NCBI GenBank assembly: GCA_013823625.1
Contig: PNMM01000004.1
Span: 1-64,000 of the forward strand
Length of the DNA: 64,000 nt
DNA from: Microbacterium sp.
Lineage (GTDB): Bacteria; Actinomycetota; Actinomycetes; Actinomycetales; Microbacteriaceae
Direction of reading: 5' to 3'
The notes under the pieces were generated by a model. That model saw nothing but the letters and a program-made list of their open reading frames with translations. It had not been told where the DNA came from and ran no database searches. Position numbers and translations under genes: made by a program. Of this stretch, positions 50,812 through 59,284 are shown in pieces (position 1 is the stretch's first letter; each line of letters opens with the position of its first letter).

Positions 50812-51857
50812 TCCGAGTCCGTCGCCAGGTGCGGAGCGAGCTCGCGCGGGTCGAGCGTGCCCTCGAGCACCCGGGCCACTTGCGCCACGATCGGCATCGA
50901 CACGCCTCGCGTCTCGGCGAGCTCGAGAATCGGGCCGACCGACGCCAAACCCTCGGCCGTCTGGTTCATCTGTGCGATGACCTGCTCGAAGCCGTAACCC
51001 TGACCCAAGAGGCGGCCGGCGGTGTTGTTGCGTGAGAGCGGTGACTCACACGTGGCGATGAGGTCGCCGAGGCCCGCGAGGCCAATCATGGTTTCGGGTC
51101 GCGCGCCGAACGCCACGGCAAACGCGCTGAGCTCAACGAGGCCGCGCGTGATGATCGAGGCCTTCGTGTTTTCGCCGTAGCCCACGCCGTCGGCGATGCC
51201 CACGGCCACCGCGATGAGGTTCTTGAGCACGCCGCCGAACTCGGTGCCAATGACATCGGTGTTGACGAACGAGCGAAAGTAATCGTTCGACGACACGGTC
51301 GCGACCGCCACCGCCGTGTCGTGGTTCCCGCTCGCCACGACCGCCGCGGTCGGCTCGCGCTTGGCAATCTCGAGCGCGAGGTTGGGGCCACTCACCACCG
51401 CAATCCGCTGGCGATCGATGCCCAACTCTTGCTCGATGACCTCACTCATGCGCAAGCCAGTTCCGCGCTCGACGCCCTTCATGAGGCTCACGACGGGAAC
51501 CTCGGGGGGCAAGATGTCGCGAATCGACGCGAGGTTGCTGCGTAGGGTTTGGCTCGGTACCGAGAGGTAGACCTGCTCGGCACCCGCGAGCACATGCTCG
51601 AGCGAATCGTGGCCGCGCAGATTGCGCGGCAGGTTGATACCCGGCAGGTAGCCCGAGTTGCGGTGCGTCTCGGTGATCTCTTGAGCCACCTCACGGCGCC
51701 GCGCCCAAATGAGCACGTCAGCGCCACCATCGGCGAGCACCTTGGCGAACGTCGTGCCCCACGACCCGGCGCCGAGCACGGCGACGCGCTTGGCCATGAG
51801 GTCAGCATCGGGTGACGGCAAACGCACCGCCTCGGTGAGCGAGGGATGCTCGGTCAC
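50793..51857 (-). CDS. gpsA: Glycerol-3-phosphate dehydrogenase [NAD(P)+]
   Basis: Reduces dihydroxyacetone phosphate to sn-glycerol 3-phosphate for phospholipid synthesis. The 354-residue protein has the Rossmann motif RVAVLGAGSWGTTFAKVLAD, VSLMKGVERGTGLRMSEVIE, AVVSGPNLALEIAKREPTAA, and the catalytic-lysine region EFGGVLKNLIAVAVGIADG with NTKASIITRGLVE. I chose the GTG at 51857 because it overlaps the plsC stop by four bases; the ATG at 51797 (MAKRVAVLG) is an alternative giving 334 residues. plsC and gpsA adjacent is logical, as both serve phosphatidic-acid synthesis. Confidence 0.94.
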   Translation of the reverse strand: MTEHPSLTEAVRLPSPDADLMAKRVAVLGAGSWGTTFAKVLADGGADVLIWARRREVAQEITETHRNSGYLPGINLPRNLRGHDSLEHVLAGAEQVYLSVPSQTLRSNLASIRDILPPEVPVVSLMKGVERGTGLRMSEVIEQELGIDRQRIAVVSGPNLALEIAKREPTAAVVASGNHDTAVAVATVSSNDYFRSFVNTDVIGTEFGGVLKNLIAVAVGIADGVGYGENTKASIITRGLVELSAFAVAFGARPETMIGLAGLGDLIATCESPLSRNNTAGRLLGQGYGFEQVIAQMNQTAEGLASVGPILELAETRGVSMPIVAQVARVLEGTLDPRELAPHLATDSDEPQAE

Positions 51858-52609
51858 AGTCGACCCGTCTCGCTCTGGCCGTGGTCGGCCGGGTTCCATC
51901 GCTCGGCCGGCGGTGTTTCGCCCCGCAAGTCGCCCAGCAACGCGGCGATGGCGGCCATGACGCGATCAGTGCCCTCGGCGAGAGTCGCTTGGTCGAGCGG
52001 CCGACCGACGAGGTCGCTCAAGTCAACCGGGTCACCGATCTTGCACGTCACGGTCTTGCGCGGAAAGAAGCTGATCTTCTTCGAGTATCGCGCCATGATG
52101 TGCTGCGTTCCCCAGTGGGCGGCGGGAATGATGGGCACTCCGACTTGCAGAGCCATGCGCACGGCACCGGTCTTGCCCCGCATGGGCCACAGGTCGGGGT
52201 CGCGCGTGAGGCTGCCCTCGGGGTAGATGATGACCGCGAGCTCGTTATCGACAAGCTGTTGAGCGGCCTTGAGCGGGGCATCCAATCGACCACGCCCCTC
52301 GCGCTCGACGGGAATCTGTCCTGACCAGCGCAACACGGCACCCAGCACGGGGTTCTTGAAGACGCTCGCCTTGGCCAAGAACCGCGGCACGCGCCCGAGC
52401 TTCCACATGAAGCGCCCCATGATGACGGGGTCGATCTCACTGAAGTGGTTCGGCGCCAGAATGAACGCACCGGTCTTGGGCAACTTCGCGCCGTCGATCA
52501 CGGGGTAGCGGGCCATGAGCGTCAAGATCGGCAACAGAGTGGCCGCGATCAGATGCCAGCCCAACGTCTTCTCGGATCGGCGCTTGGGCGTCTTCGCAGT
52601 TTCAGGCAC
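51854..52609 (-). CDS. plsC: 1-acyl-sn-glycerol-3-phosphate acyltransferase
   Basis: Membrane-associated acyltransferase that makes phosphatidic acid. The 251-residue protein has the NHFSEIDPVIMGRFMWKL block with HX4D, RWSGQIPVEREGRGRLDAPL, and VIIYPEGSLTRDPDLWPMRG. One N-terminal hydrophobic segment (WHLIAATLLPILTLMARYPV) anchors it. It is 26 bases downstream of murA and overlaps gpsA, so murA, plsC and gpsA form one transcript. Confidence 0.94.
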   Translation of the reverse strand: MPETAKTPKRRSEKTLGWHLIAATLLPILTLMARYPVIDGAKLPKTGAFILAPNHFSEIDPVIMGRFMWKLGRVPRFLAKASVFKNPVLGAVLRWSGQIPVEREGRGRLDAPLKAAQQLVDNELAVIIYPEGSLTRDPDLWPMRGKTGAVRMALQVGVPIIPAAHWGTQHIMARYSKKISFFPRKTVTCKIGDPVDLSDLVGRPLDQATLAEGTDRVMAAIAALLGDLRGETPPAERWNPADHGQSETGRL

Positions 52610-52635
52610 GGCTAAAGGGTAGTGCGTGAGGCGCC

Positions 52636-54000
52636 TCAGACCAGTTCAAAATCGGCGCCGAGTGCCGTGAGCTTGTCGATGAAGAGCTCGTAGCCACGGC
52701 TGATGATGCCCACGTTGCTGATCGTTGAGGTGCCGGTGGCGGCGAGGCCCGCGATGAGGTGGCTGAAGCCACCGCGCAAGTCGGGCACGCGAACGGATGC
52801 GCCGTGCAACGGCGTCGGCCCCGTCACGACAGCGGCTTGCTCGAGCGGGCGGCGCGGCACGCGGCGCGTGATCGACGCGAGGCCCGACTGGTGCACCACG
52901 ATGTGGGCGCCCATCTCGTTGAGCGCCTCGGTGAACCCGAAGCGGTTTTCGTAGACGGTCTCGTGCACGACCGACTCGCCCTCGGCCTGCGTGAGCGCAA
53001 CGATGAGCGGCTGCTGCCAGTCGGTCATGAAGCCCGGGTGCACGTCGGTCTCGATCATGACGGGCTTGAGCGGGGTGCCGGGGTGCCAAAAGCGAATGCC
53101 GTCTTCGAGCACCTCGAACTCGCCACCGACCTTGCGGTAGACGTTGAGGAAGGTCATGAGCTCTTGCTGCTTCGCCCCGCCGACGGTGATGTCACCCTTC
53201 GTGGCGAGCGCCGCGGCGGCCCAGCTGGCCACCTCGTTGCGGTCGAAGATCGCCGTGTGCTGGTAGCCGTGCAGTTTCTCGACACCCTCGATGACGATGA
53301 CGCGGTTGGGCTCGACCGAGATGATCGCGCCCATCTTCTGCAGAATCGCGATGAGATCCATGATCTCGGGCTCGATCGCGGCGTTCTTGAGCTCGGTCGT
53401 GCCTTCGGCACGCACGGCCGTCAGAAGCACCTGCTCGGTCGCGCCCACGCTCGGGAAGGGCAGCTCGATGAGAGCGCCCTTGAGCTTCTGGGGCGCCGTG
53501 AGGTGGATGCCCTCGTGCTTCTTGTCGACGATGGCCCCGAAAGCGCGCAAAGCGTTGAGGTGGAAGTCGATCGGCCGGTCGCCGATGCGGCAGCCGCCAA
53601 GGTCGGGAATGAACGCCTCGCCCAGCTGGTGCAGCAGTGGCCCGCAAAACAGAATCGGGATGCGGCTTGACCCGGCGTGGGCGTCGATCTCAGCGAAGTG
53701 CGCACTCACGACATTGCTGGGGTCAAGGCGCAACACGCCCTCACCCTCGCTCGTGATCTCGACACCGTGGGCGCGCAGCAATCCCGTGACGACGTGCACG
53801 TCGCTAATCTCAGGCACGCCCTTGAGCACGCTCGGGTCATCGGCGAGCAGCGCCGCCACCATGGCCTTCGTCACGAGGTTTTTGGCCCCGCGAACCTCAA
53901 CGCGACCGTGCAGCGGCTTGCCGCCGTGGATGACGATCGTGTCAGAAGCGAGGCCGACGCGCGCGGCGGCCTTTTGCGAGTCTTTCGAGAGCGAATTCAT
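52636..54000 (-). CDS. murA: UDP-N-acetylglucosamine 1-carboxyvinyltransferase
   Basis: First committed step of peptidoglycan precursor synthesis: transfers enolpyruvate from PEP to UDP-GlcNAc. The 454-residue protein has RVEVRGAKNLVTKAMVAALL, PILFCGPLLHQLGEAFIPDL and the catalytic loop with Cys137 in LGGCRIGDRPIDFH. Having Cys (not the Asp seen in mycobacteria) means the fosfomycin target residue is present. Clear start ATG; it is the first gene of murA, plsC and gpsA and follows leuD by 30 bases. Confidence 0.97.
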   Translation of the reverse strand: MNSLSKDSQKAAARVGLASDTIVIHGGKPLHGRVEVRGAKNLVTKAMVAALLADDPSVLKGVPEISDVHVVTGLLRAHGVEITSEGEGVLRLDPSNVVSAHFAEIDAHAGSSRIPILFCGPLLHQLGEAFIPDLGGCRIGDRPIDFHLNALRAFGAIVDKKHEGIHLTAPQKLKGALIELPFPSVGATEQVLLTAVRAEGTTELKNAAIEPEIMDLIAILQKMGAIISVEPNRVIVIEGVEKLHGYQHTAIFDRNEVASWAAAALATKGDITVGGAKQQELMTFLNVYRKVGGEFEVLEDGIRFWHPGTPLKPVMIETDVHPGFMTDWQQPLIVALTQAEGESVVHETVYENRFGFTEALNEMGAHIVVHQSGLASITRRVPRRPLEQAAVVTGPTPLHGASVRVPDLRGGFSHLIAGLAATGTSTISNVGIISRGYELFIDKLTALGADFELV

Positions 54001-54030
54001 GTGACCTCAGGTGGTGGTATCAGTCGACCC

Positions 54031-54627
54031 TCAGCGGGCGGGAAGGGTCGTGGGGCGCCAGCTTTCACGGCGCGCTTCAAAGTCGGTGATTGCCTGCTCA
54101 TCGCGCAAGGTCAGGCCGATGTCGTCGAGGCCTTCGAGCAAGCGCCAGCGCGTGTAGTCGTCAATCTCGAACGGCACGGTGATATTCCCCACCGACACGG
54201 TGCGCTCGACGAGGTCGACCGTGGCCTCCATGCCCGGGTTGGCTTCGAGCTCGGCCCAGAGAGTCTCGACTGTCGCTTCGTCAACGACTCCCACAAGCAA
54301 CCCTTGCTTGCCGGCGTTGCCGCGGAAGATGTCGGCGAACTTGGGGCTGATGACCGCGGCGAAGCCGAAGTCGCGCAGGGCCCACACCGCGTGCTCACGG
54401 CTCGATCCGGTGCCGAAGTCGGGGCCGGCGATGAGGATGCGCGGGTTCGCGTATTCGGGTCGGTTGAGAATGAACTCGGGGTCTTGACGCCACGCCGAGA
54501 AGAGCGCGTCGTCGTAGCCGGTCTTCGTCACTCGCTTGAGAAACACCGCGGGGATGATCTGGTCGGTGTCGACGTTGCTGCGGCGAAACGGAACCGCGAC
54601 GCCCGTGATCGTGCTGACCTTTTCCAT
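54031..54627 (-). CDS. leuD: 3-isopropylmalate dehydratase, small subunit
   Basis: Swivel-domain subunit that, with LeuC, isomerises 2-isopropylmalate to 3-isopropylmalate in leucine synthesis. The 198-residue protein has [40 protein letters not shown] and [17 protein letters not shown]. It starts three bases after the leuC stop, so it is in the same transcript and controlled by the leader upstream of leuC. Confidence 0.97.
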   Translation of the reverse strand: MEKVSTITGVAVPFRRSNVDTDQIIPAVFLKRVTKTGYDDALFSAWRQDPEFILNRPEYANPRILIAGPDFGTGSSREHAVWALRDFGFAAVISPKFADIFRGNAGKQGLLVGVVDEATVETLWAELEANPGMEATVDLVERTVSVGNITVPFEIDDYTRWRLLEGLDDIGLTLRDEQAITDFEARRESWRPTTLPAR

Positions 54628-54630
54628 GAT

Positions 54631-56109
54631 CTAGACCGTCGCCCCTTCGATCGTGGAGAACCGAGGATCGACCTCGATACCGTCGGCCATGAGGTCGCTC
54701 ACGCTCGAGAGCGTGCCGCGAATCGCCGTCGATGCGGCGACGAGCGGCGACACCAGGTGCGTGCGCCCGCCCTTGCCCTGCCGGCCTTCAAAGTTGCGGT
54801 TGCTCGTCGACGCGCAGCGCTGACCGGGCTGCAACTGGTCGGGGTTCATGCCCAAGCACATTGAGCAACCGGCGAAGCGCCACTCAGCCCCGAAGGCTTC
54901 CACGATCTTGTCGATGCCCTCCGCCTCGGCCTCAAGCCGCACGCGTGCCGAGCCGGGCACGACGATGACGTCAACACCCTCGGCCTTCTTCTGCCCCTTG
55001 ATGATCGAGGCGAAGGCGCGCAAGTCGTCGAGTCGGCTGTTGGTGCACGAGCCCATGAAGACCACGTCGACGGGAATCTGCTTCATGGGCGTGCCGGGCT
55101 GCAGGTCCATGTATTCGAGCGCGCGCTCGGCGGCGGCGCGCTCGTTCGCGTCGATGATCGTCGAAGGGTCGGGTACCGACTGGCTGAGCGAAATGCCCTG
55201 GCCGGGGTTCGTACCCCACGTGACGAAAGGCTCGAGCTCGTTGGCATCGAGGAAGACTTCGGCGTCGAAGACGGCGTCGTCGTCAGTAGCGAGAGTGTTC
55301 CAGTAGGCCACAGCCGCATCCCAGTCGGCGCCCTCGGGAGCGTGGGCTCGGCCCTTCAGGTAGGTGTAGGTCGTCTCGTCGGGGGCGACCATTCCGGCGC
55401 GCGCACCCGCCTCGATCGACATGTTGCAGATCGTCATGCGGCCATCCATCGACAGCGAACGGATGGCCGAGCCACGGTACTCGAGCACATAGCCCTGGCC
55501 GCCGCCCGTGCCGATCTTGGCGATGACGGCGAGAATGATGTCTTTCGCGGTGACGCCCGGCTTGAGCTCGCCCTCGACGGTGATGGCCATGGTCTTGAAC
55601 TGCTGAAGCGGTAGCGTCTGCGTCGCGAGCACGTGCTCGACCTCGCTCGTGCCGATGCCGAACGCCATCGCGCCGAACGCGCCGTGCGTGCTCGTGTGCG
55701 AGTCGCCGCACACGACCGTGATGCCCGGCTGGGTCAGCCCGAGCTGGGGGCCGACGACGTGCACGATGCCCTGCTCGATGTCGCCGAGCGAGTGCAGGCG
55801 AACGCCAAACTCGGCGCAGTTGGCGCGAAGCGTCTCGATCTGAATCCGGCTCGTCGGTTCGGCGATGGGCTTGTCGATCGCGAGCGTCGGGGTGTTGTGG
55901 TCTTCGGTAGCGATGGTGAGGTCGGGGCGGCGAACCGGGCGGCCCGCCATCCGCAGCCCATCGAAGGCTTGCGGGCTCGTCACCTCGTGCACCAAGTGCA
56001 GGTCGATGTAGAGCAGATCAGGTTCGCCGTTGGCGCCCTTGGCGACCAGGTGGGCATCCCAGACCTTTTCAGCCAGGGTGCGGGGGCGGTGTTCTGACGT
56101 CTCGTTCAT
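54631..56109 (-). CDS. leuC: 3-isopropylmalate dehydratase, large subunit
   Basis: Catalytic aconitase-type subunit binding a [4Fe-4S] cluster. The 492-residue protein has [20 protein letters not shown] at the N-terminus, [20 protein letters not shown], and the cluster cysteines in [18 protein letters not shown] and [20 protein letters not shown]. Its start follows a structured leader with a small leucine-rich peptide gene; the ribosome site GAAGGGTGAT lies 9-13 bases upstream of the ATG and can be sequestered. Confidence 0.97.
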   Translation of the reverse strand: MNETSEHRPRTLAEKVWDAHLVAKGANGEPDLLYIDLHLVHEVTSPQAFDGLRMAGRPVRRPDLTIATEDHNTPTLAIDKPIAEPTSRIQIETLRANCAEFGVRLHSLGDIEQGIVHVVGPQLGLTQPGITVVCGDSHTSTHGAFGAMAFGIGTSEVEHVLATQTLPLQQFKTMAITVEGELKPGVTAKDIILAVIAKIGTGGGQGYVLEYRGSAIRSLSMDGRMTICNMSIEAGARAGMVAPDETTYTYLKGRAHAPEGADWDAAVAYWNTLATDDDAVFDAEVFLDANELEPFVTWGTNPGQGISLSQSVPDPSTIIDANERAAAERALEYMDLQPGTPMKQIPVDVVFMGSCTNSRLDDLRAFASIIKGQKKAEGVDVIVVPGSARVRLEAEAEGIDKIVEAFGAEWRFAGCSMCLGMNPDQLQPGQRCASTSNRNFEGRQGKGGRTHLVSPLVAASTAIRGTLSSVSDLMADGIEVDPRFSTIEGATV

Positions 56110-56118
56110 GTTGGGGAA

Positions 56119-56204
56119 ATCACCCTTCTAACAAGGAATGCGAAGCGGCCGCGCCAGAACTCCGCGACGAGGATGCGACCTGGGGTGATCAGGACTCGTC
56201 GCGG
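56119..56204 (-). promoter_or_regulatory. Probable leucine attenuator in the leuCD leader
   Basis: The minus-strand RNA can form a 10-bp stem between CCGCGACGAG (end of the leader-peptide gene, 56195-56204) and CTCGTCGCGG (56162-56171). Separately, ATCACCC right after the leader stop (56183-56189) is complementary to GGGTGAT (56119-56125), which is part of the leuC ribosome-binding site. Ribosome stalling at the Leu codons would change which pairings form, giving leucine-dependent control of leuC translation. No clear U-run terminator was found, so control is more likely at translation than at termination. Confidence 0.65.
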
Positions 56205-56236
56205 CGACGAAGAAGAAGCCGCGTCTTGTGCCGCAT
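56189..56236 (-). CDS. leuL: Leucine-rich leader peptide of leuCD
   Basis: A 15-residue ORF, MRHKTRLLLRRRDES, ends 79 bases before the leuC start. Three consecutive Leu codons are all CTT, a rare codon in this GC-rich genome, the pattern expected of an amino-acid attenuation leader. The end of the frame forms the first arm of a strong hairpin. Confidence 0.75.
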   Translation of the reverse strand: MRHKTRLLLRRRDES

Positions 56237-56249
56237 AGCGTTCAGGCTA

Positions 56250-57302
56250 TCACTGGGCGGCAGGCGGCCCTGAAGGCACCTGCTCGTCGTCGTCGGCCGG
56301 CACCGCGAGCGCCGTCGGCAGATAGCGCTGCTGGATGCGCAGCTTAATGAGGCTCGCGCCGACCGCGATGGCCATCGCGCCGATGATGACGCCGAGTGAG
56401 GTCCACGTGTCGATGTCGGGCACCCACTCGATGTGCTGGCCGCCGTTGATGAACGGCAGCTCGTTCTCGTGCATCGCGTGAAAGACCAGCTTGACGCCGA
56501 TGAAGGCGAGGATGAACGCGATGCCGTACTTGAGGTACTCGAGCTTGTCGACGAGGTGACCCAGCAAGAAGTAGAGCTGGCGCAATCCCATGAGCGCGAA
56601 CACGTTGGCGGTGAAGACGATGAACGGGCTCTGCGTGATGCCAAAGATGGCGGGAATCGAGTCGAGCGCGAAGATCAGGTCGGTCGTCCCGATGGCGATG
56701 AGCACGATCAGGAGGGGCGTGAACACCCGCTTGCCGTCAACGACCGTGCGAATCTTCATGCCGTGGTAGTCGTCGGTGATCGCGATGCGCTTGCGCAAGA
56801 ACCGGATGAGCGCATTCTCGCGCGCCTCGTCGTCTTCGCGGCCCGAGAACGCCTGCTGAGCGGCGGTGATGAGCAAGAAGAGACCGAAGATGTAGAAGAT
56901 CCAGCTGAAGTTCTCGATGAGCGTGGCGCCGAGCAAGATGAAAACGCCGCGGAACAGCAACGCCAAGATGATGCCGATCATGAGTACCTCTTGCTGCATC
57001 TTCTTGGGCACCGCGAACTGGGCCATGATGATGACGAAAACGAAGAGGTTGTCGATCGACAGGCTGTATTCGGTCAACCAGCCCGCGATGAACTCGCCGC
57101 CCGCATTCGGGCCTGCGACCGCGAACATGAGGCCCGCAAAGACGAGCGCGAGCGCGACGTAGAAGCCCACCCACAGCGCCGACTCGCGCGGGCTCGGAAT
57201 GTGCGGGCGCCGCACGACGAGTAGTAGGTCAGCGATGAGGATGAGGCTGAGCACAATGAGCGAGGTGATTTCGAACCACGCGGGAATGACGAAGTCGCTC
57301 AC
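56250..57302 (-). CDS. TerC/Alx-family integral membrane protein
   Basis: A 350-residue membrane protein of the TerC family, linked to manganese/metal-ion export and tellurite resistance. Nine or so helices; signature features are EYSLSIDNLFVFVIIMAQF and GTTDLIFALDSIPAIFGITQ, each with the conserved acidic Asp in a membrane helix (S-x-D-N and F-A-L-D-S). The hydrophilic tail is short. The start is GTG with GAAAGG upstream. It sits 66 bases downstream of a lipoprotein gene; no Mn riboswitch is apparent. Confidence 0.92.
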   Translation of the reverse strand: MSDFVIPAWFEITSLIVLSLILIADLLLVVRRPHIPSPRESALWVGFYVALALVFAGLMFAVAGPNAGGEFIAGWLTEYSLSIDNLFVFVIIMAQFAVPKKMQQEVLMIGIILALLFRGVFILLGATLIENFSWIFYIFGLFLLITAAQQAFSGREDDEARENALIRFLRKRIAITDDYHGMKIRTVVDGKRVFTPLLIVLIAIGTTDLIFALDSIPAIFGITQSPFIVFTANVFALMGLRQLYFLLGHLVDKLEYLKYGIAFILAFIGVKLVFHAMHENELPFINGGQHIEWVPDIDTWTSLGVIIGAMAIAVGASLIKLRIQQRYLPTALAVPADDDEQVPSGPPAAQ

Positions 57303-57368
57303 AGCGGCCTTTCGGTGAAGGGGTCAGCGGGCCAGCCTACTCCCCGCCACGGCCGTGCCCGTTCGGCG

Positions 57369-57755
57369 TCAGTCTTTTTCGATGGTGAGAGTCCAGGTCG
57401 CGTCGCCTTGTTCACCCTCGAGATCGATCGTCGTCGTGTCACGCGTATAGGGCCCGGTGAGAGAAGCGGGCCCGCTTTCGAAAGCGATCGCAATCGCGAT
57501 CTGGCCGTTTTCCACGGTCCAACGGTCAGAGTCGTCGTCGTAGACACCGTCGTTGTACGTCAGGCCTATCCCGCCGCCCTGCTGAAACTCGAAGCCCCAG
57601 ACGTCACCATCAGAGTCGGTGCCCGACCACGTGGTGCCGACCAACTCTTCGCCCGTTGAGGGATTGAGAACCTCAGAGATCTGCGCGCACCCCGCGGTGC
57701 CCACGACGAGAGCAAGAGCGAGCGAGACAGTAGCGAGAGCGCGCAGTCGAGTCAT
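57369..57755 (-). CDS. Small lipoprotein, unknown function
   Basis: A 128-residue exported protein with an N-terminal signal and lipobox LVVGTAGCAQ. The mature domain (GTTWSGTDSDGDVWGFEFQQ and WTVENGQIAIAIAFESG) looks like a small beta-sandwich, rich in Asp, Gly and Thr. No family recognised. It begins close to the tRNA-Glu gene's terminator and precedes TerC on the same strand. Confidence 0.8.
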   Translation of the reverse strand: MTRLRALATVSLALALVVGTAGCAQISEVLNPSTGEELVGTTWSGTDSDGDVWGFEFQQGGGIGLTYNDGVYDDDSDRWTVENGQIAIAIAFESGPASLTGPYTRDTTTIDLEGEQGDATWTLTIEKD

Positions 57756-57816
57756 GCCTCAAGCGTAGTGACTTGATGGTGGAGGCGACGAAGCGCCGCT
57801 TCGCGCGTTAACCAAC

Positions 57817-57846
57817 GAAACCGCCCAGATAATTCTGGGCGGTTTC
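57817..57846. terminator. Terminator downstream of tRNA-Glu
   Basis: A perfect 13-bp stem (GAAACCGCCCAGA with TCTGGGCGGTTTC) closes the four-base loop TAAT. It lies just after the 3' end of the minus-strand tRNA gene, and the minus strand after it reads TTTCGTTGGTT, a partial T-run. A small CGAAGC-GCC-GCTTCG hairpin lies at 57789-57803. Confidence 0.85.
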
Positions 57847-57851
57847 GGTTG

Positions 57852-57924
57852 TGACCCCAGCGGGATTCGAACCCGCGTTACCGCCGTGAGAGGGCGGCGT
57901 ACTAGGCCGCTATACGATGGGGCC
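57852..57924 (-). tRNA. tRNA-Glu (CTC)
   Basis: 73-base cloverleaf: acceptor GGCCCCA paired with TGGGGTC, D-stem around TAGCGGCC, anticodon stem CCGCC/GGCGG with loop CTCTCAC (anticodon CTC, reads GAG), and T-arm GCGGG-TTCGAAT-CCCGC. CCA is not encoded. It is followed by a strong terminator. Confidence 0.95.
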
Positions 57925-58009
57925 GTGTTCGCAACCACACGAGTATGCCACAGCGCGCACACCCCGGCAAAACGAGGGCCGGGGCACGCGGGCAGGCTTC
58001 GGCCGGGGG

Positions 58010-58912
58010 TTAGGCGAGCACGCGCAGAGCGCCCGCATCCATCGCGATATCGACCGGCAGCGGCGCGATGCGCTCGCCATCGGCGTAGGCCACGACCCCG
58101 GCGGCCTCGATGCGCACCGATGACGCTCGGTGCACGACGACGCGCGGGTCGGTGATGTGGGTGCCGGCGAACACGCGCGGGTAGATGCGCAGGAACGCGA
58201 GGCGGCCGAGCGGGCGCACGAGCACGACATCAAAGAGTCCGTCGTCGAGCTGGGCGTCGGGGGCGACCTTCATTCCACCGCCGAACGAGAGGTTGTTGGC
58301 GACCGCGACGAGCAAGGCACGCTCGCGATGCACGACGCCATCAAGCGTGAGCGTGTACTCGATCGGGCGCAGCTTGGCCAGTTCGACGAGCAAGGCGATC
58401 GTGTAGCGGCTGCGGCCGCGCGGGCGCGTCATGCGGTTGGCCCGCTCATTGACAAGAGCATCGAAACCCGCCGACAGGATGCACGCGAATCGAGCACGCC
58501 CCTCAGCAAACCCAATCGCGCCCGCGTCAATGACTCGAGGCGGCCGCTGCAGGGCGTCAACGAGCGACTCGATCGCGGCTTCGGTATCGCCGATAGGAAT
58601 ACCCAGGCCGCGAGCCATGTCATTGCCCGTGCCGCTCGGCACGAGGCCTAGTGGAACGCGCGAACCCTCGAGCGCGAGCACACCGAGGTTGATCATGCCG
58701 TCGCCGCCCACGACGACGAGGGCGTCGGGCTTTGACCGCACGGCCTCGCGCGTGGCGTCGAGCAGTTGGGCAAAGTCAGGCTCGATAAGGCTCGTGACGT
58801 CGTGGCCCAGCCCGCGAAGAGTGGTGACCACGGCGGGGCCGACTTCGCGGCCCCGGCCGAACGAGGCGTTGGGGTTGATGGCGACGACGATGCGCTTCGA
58901 CGACGATGTCAT
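58010..58912 (-). CDS. Diacylglycerol kinase-family lipid kinase
   Basis: A 300-residue enzyme of the DAGK/YegS family, phosphorylating a lipid alcohol. The nucleotide-binding motifs are VVVGGDGMINLGVLALEGSR and LGLVPSGTGNDMARGLGIPI, with SAGFDALVNERANRM later. In actinobacteria such enzymes act on diacylglycerol or related polyprenol/lipid intermediates. It starts 20 bases after the CsoR-family gene and is probably co-transcribed with it, an unexpected pairing. Confidence 0.92.
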   Translation of the reverse strand: MTSSSKRIVVAINPNASFGRGREVGPAVVTTLRGLGHDVTSLIEPDFAQLLDATREAVRSKPDALVVVGGDGMINLGVLALEGSRVPLGLVPSGTGNDMARGLGIPIGDTEAAIESLVDALQRPPRVIDAGAIGFAEGRARFACILSAGFDALVNERANRMTRPRGRSRYTIALLVELAKLRPIEYTLTLDGVVHRERALLVAVANNLSFGGGMKVAPDAQLDDGLFDVVLVRPLGRLAFLRIYPRVFAGTHITDPRVVVHRASSVRIEAAGVVAYADGERIAPLPVDIAMDAGALRVLA

Positions 58913-58932
58913 GGGCTGATTATGACCGGGTT

Positions 58933-59214
58933 TCAGGTGCCGCGGTTCTGCTGCAGCTCATAGACCGCGATGAGCTCGGCCATCGCCTTCTCGCGCTCGT
59001 CACCGCCCGCCTCGAACATGTCGGTGACGTGGGTGCGCAAGTGGTTCTCGACGAGCAGCTTGTTGAGGCTGCGCAGGCTCTTCTGTACCGCGAGCGACTG
59101 CGTGATGATGTCGACGCAGTACTCGTCGGCCTCGATCATCTTCTCGATGCCGCGCAGTTGACCCTGCAAAATGCGAGAGCGATGCAAGGCCCGTTTCTTG
59201 ATGTCGTCGATCAT
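58933..59214 (-). CDS. CsoR-family transcriptional regulator (Cys-His-His variant)
   Basis: A 93-residue all-helical repressor of the CsoR/RcnR/CstR family, which releases DNA on binding a metal or persulfide. The core helix is RSRILQGQLRGIEKMIEADE followed by YCVDIITQSLAVQKSLRSLN. The copper ligands of canonical CsoR are Cys-His-Cys; here the positions are Cys33, His58 and His62 (VENHLRTHVTD), so the second Cys is replaced by His. The effector may therefore be copper, another metal, or something else. Its own operator lies in its promoter, and the transcript is probably leaderless. Confidence 0.93.
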   Translation of the reverse strand: MIDDIKKRALHRSRILQGQLRGIEKMIEADEYCVDIITQSLAVQKSLRSLNKLLVENHLRTHVTDMFEAGGDEREKAMAELIAVYELQQNRGT

Positions 59215-59220
59215 GCAGCA

Positions 59221-59249
59221 AAAATACCCCCCGGGGGTATTTTGGTCAA
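59221..59249 (-). promoter_or_regulatory. CsoR operator inside a leaderless promoter
   Basis: On the minus strand: TTGACC (-35), a 17-base spacer, then TATTTT (-10). The spacer and -10 contain the palindrome ATACCCCC-G-GGGGGTAT type site (59224-59240), so repressor and polymerase would compete. The ATG of the regulator gene starts seven bases after the -10, which places transcription start at or next to the A of the ATG. Confidence 0.8.
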
Positions 59250-59284
59250 GGCCGTCGCGCGTGGTCGCTGACTACAGTGTGCCC

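Noticed and set aside
50793-51899. Longer gpsA start 14 codons upstream of the GTG
   Set aside because: It would lie inside the end of plsC; the GTGA overlap gives the usual coupled start.
57303-57368. Manganese (yybP-ykoY) riboswitch upstream of TerC
   Set aside because: Only 66 bases lie between the genes and no matching structure is visible.
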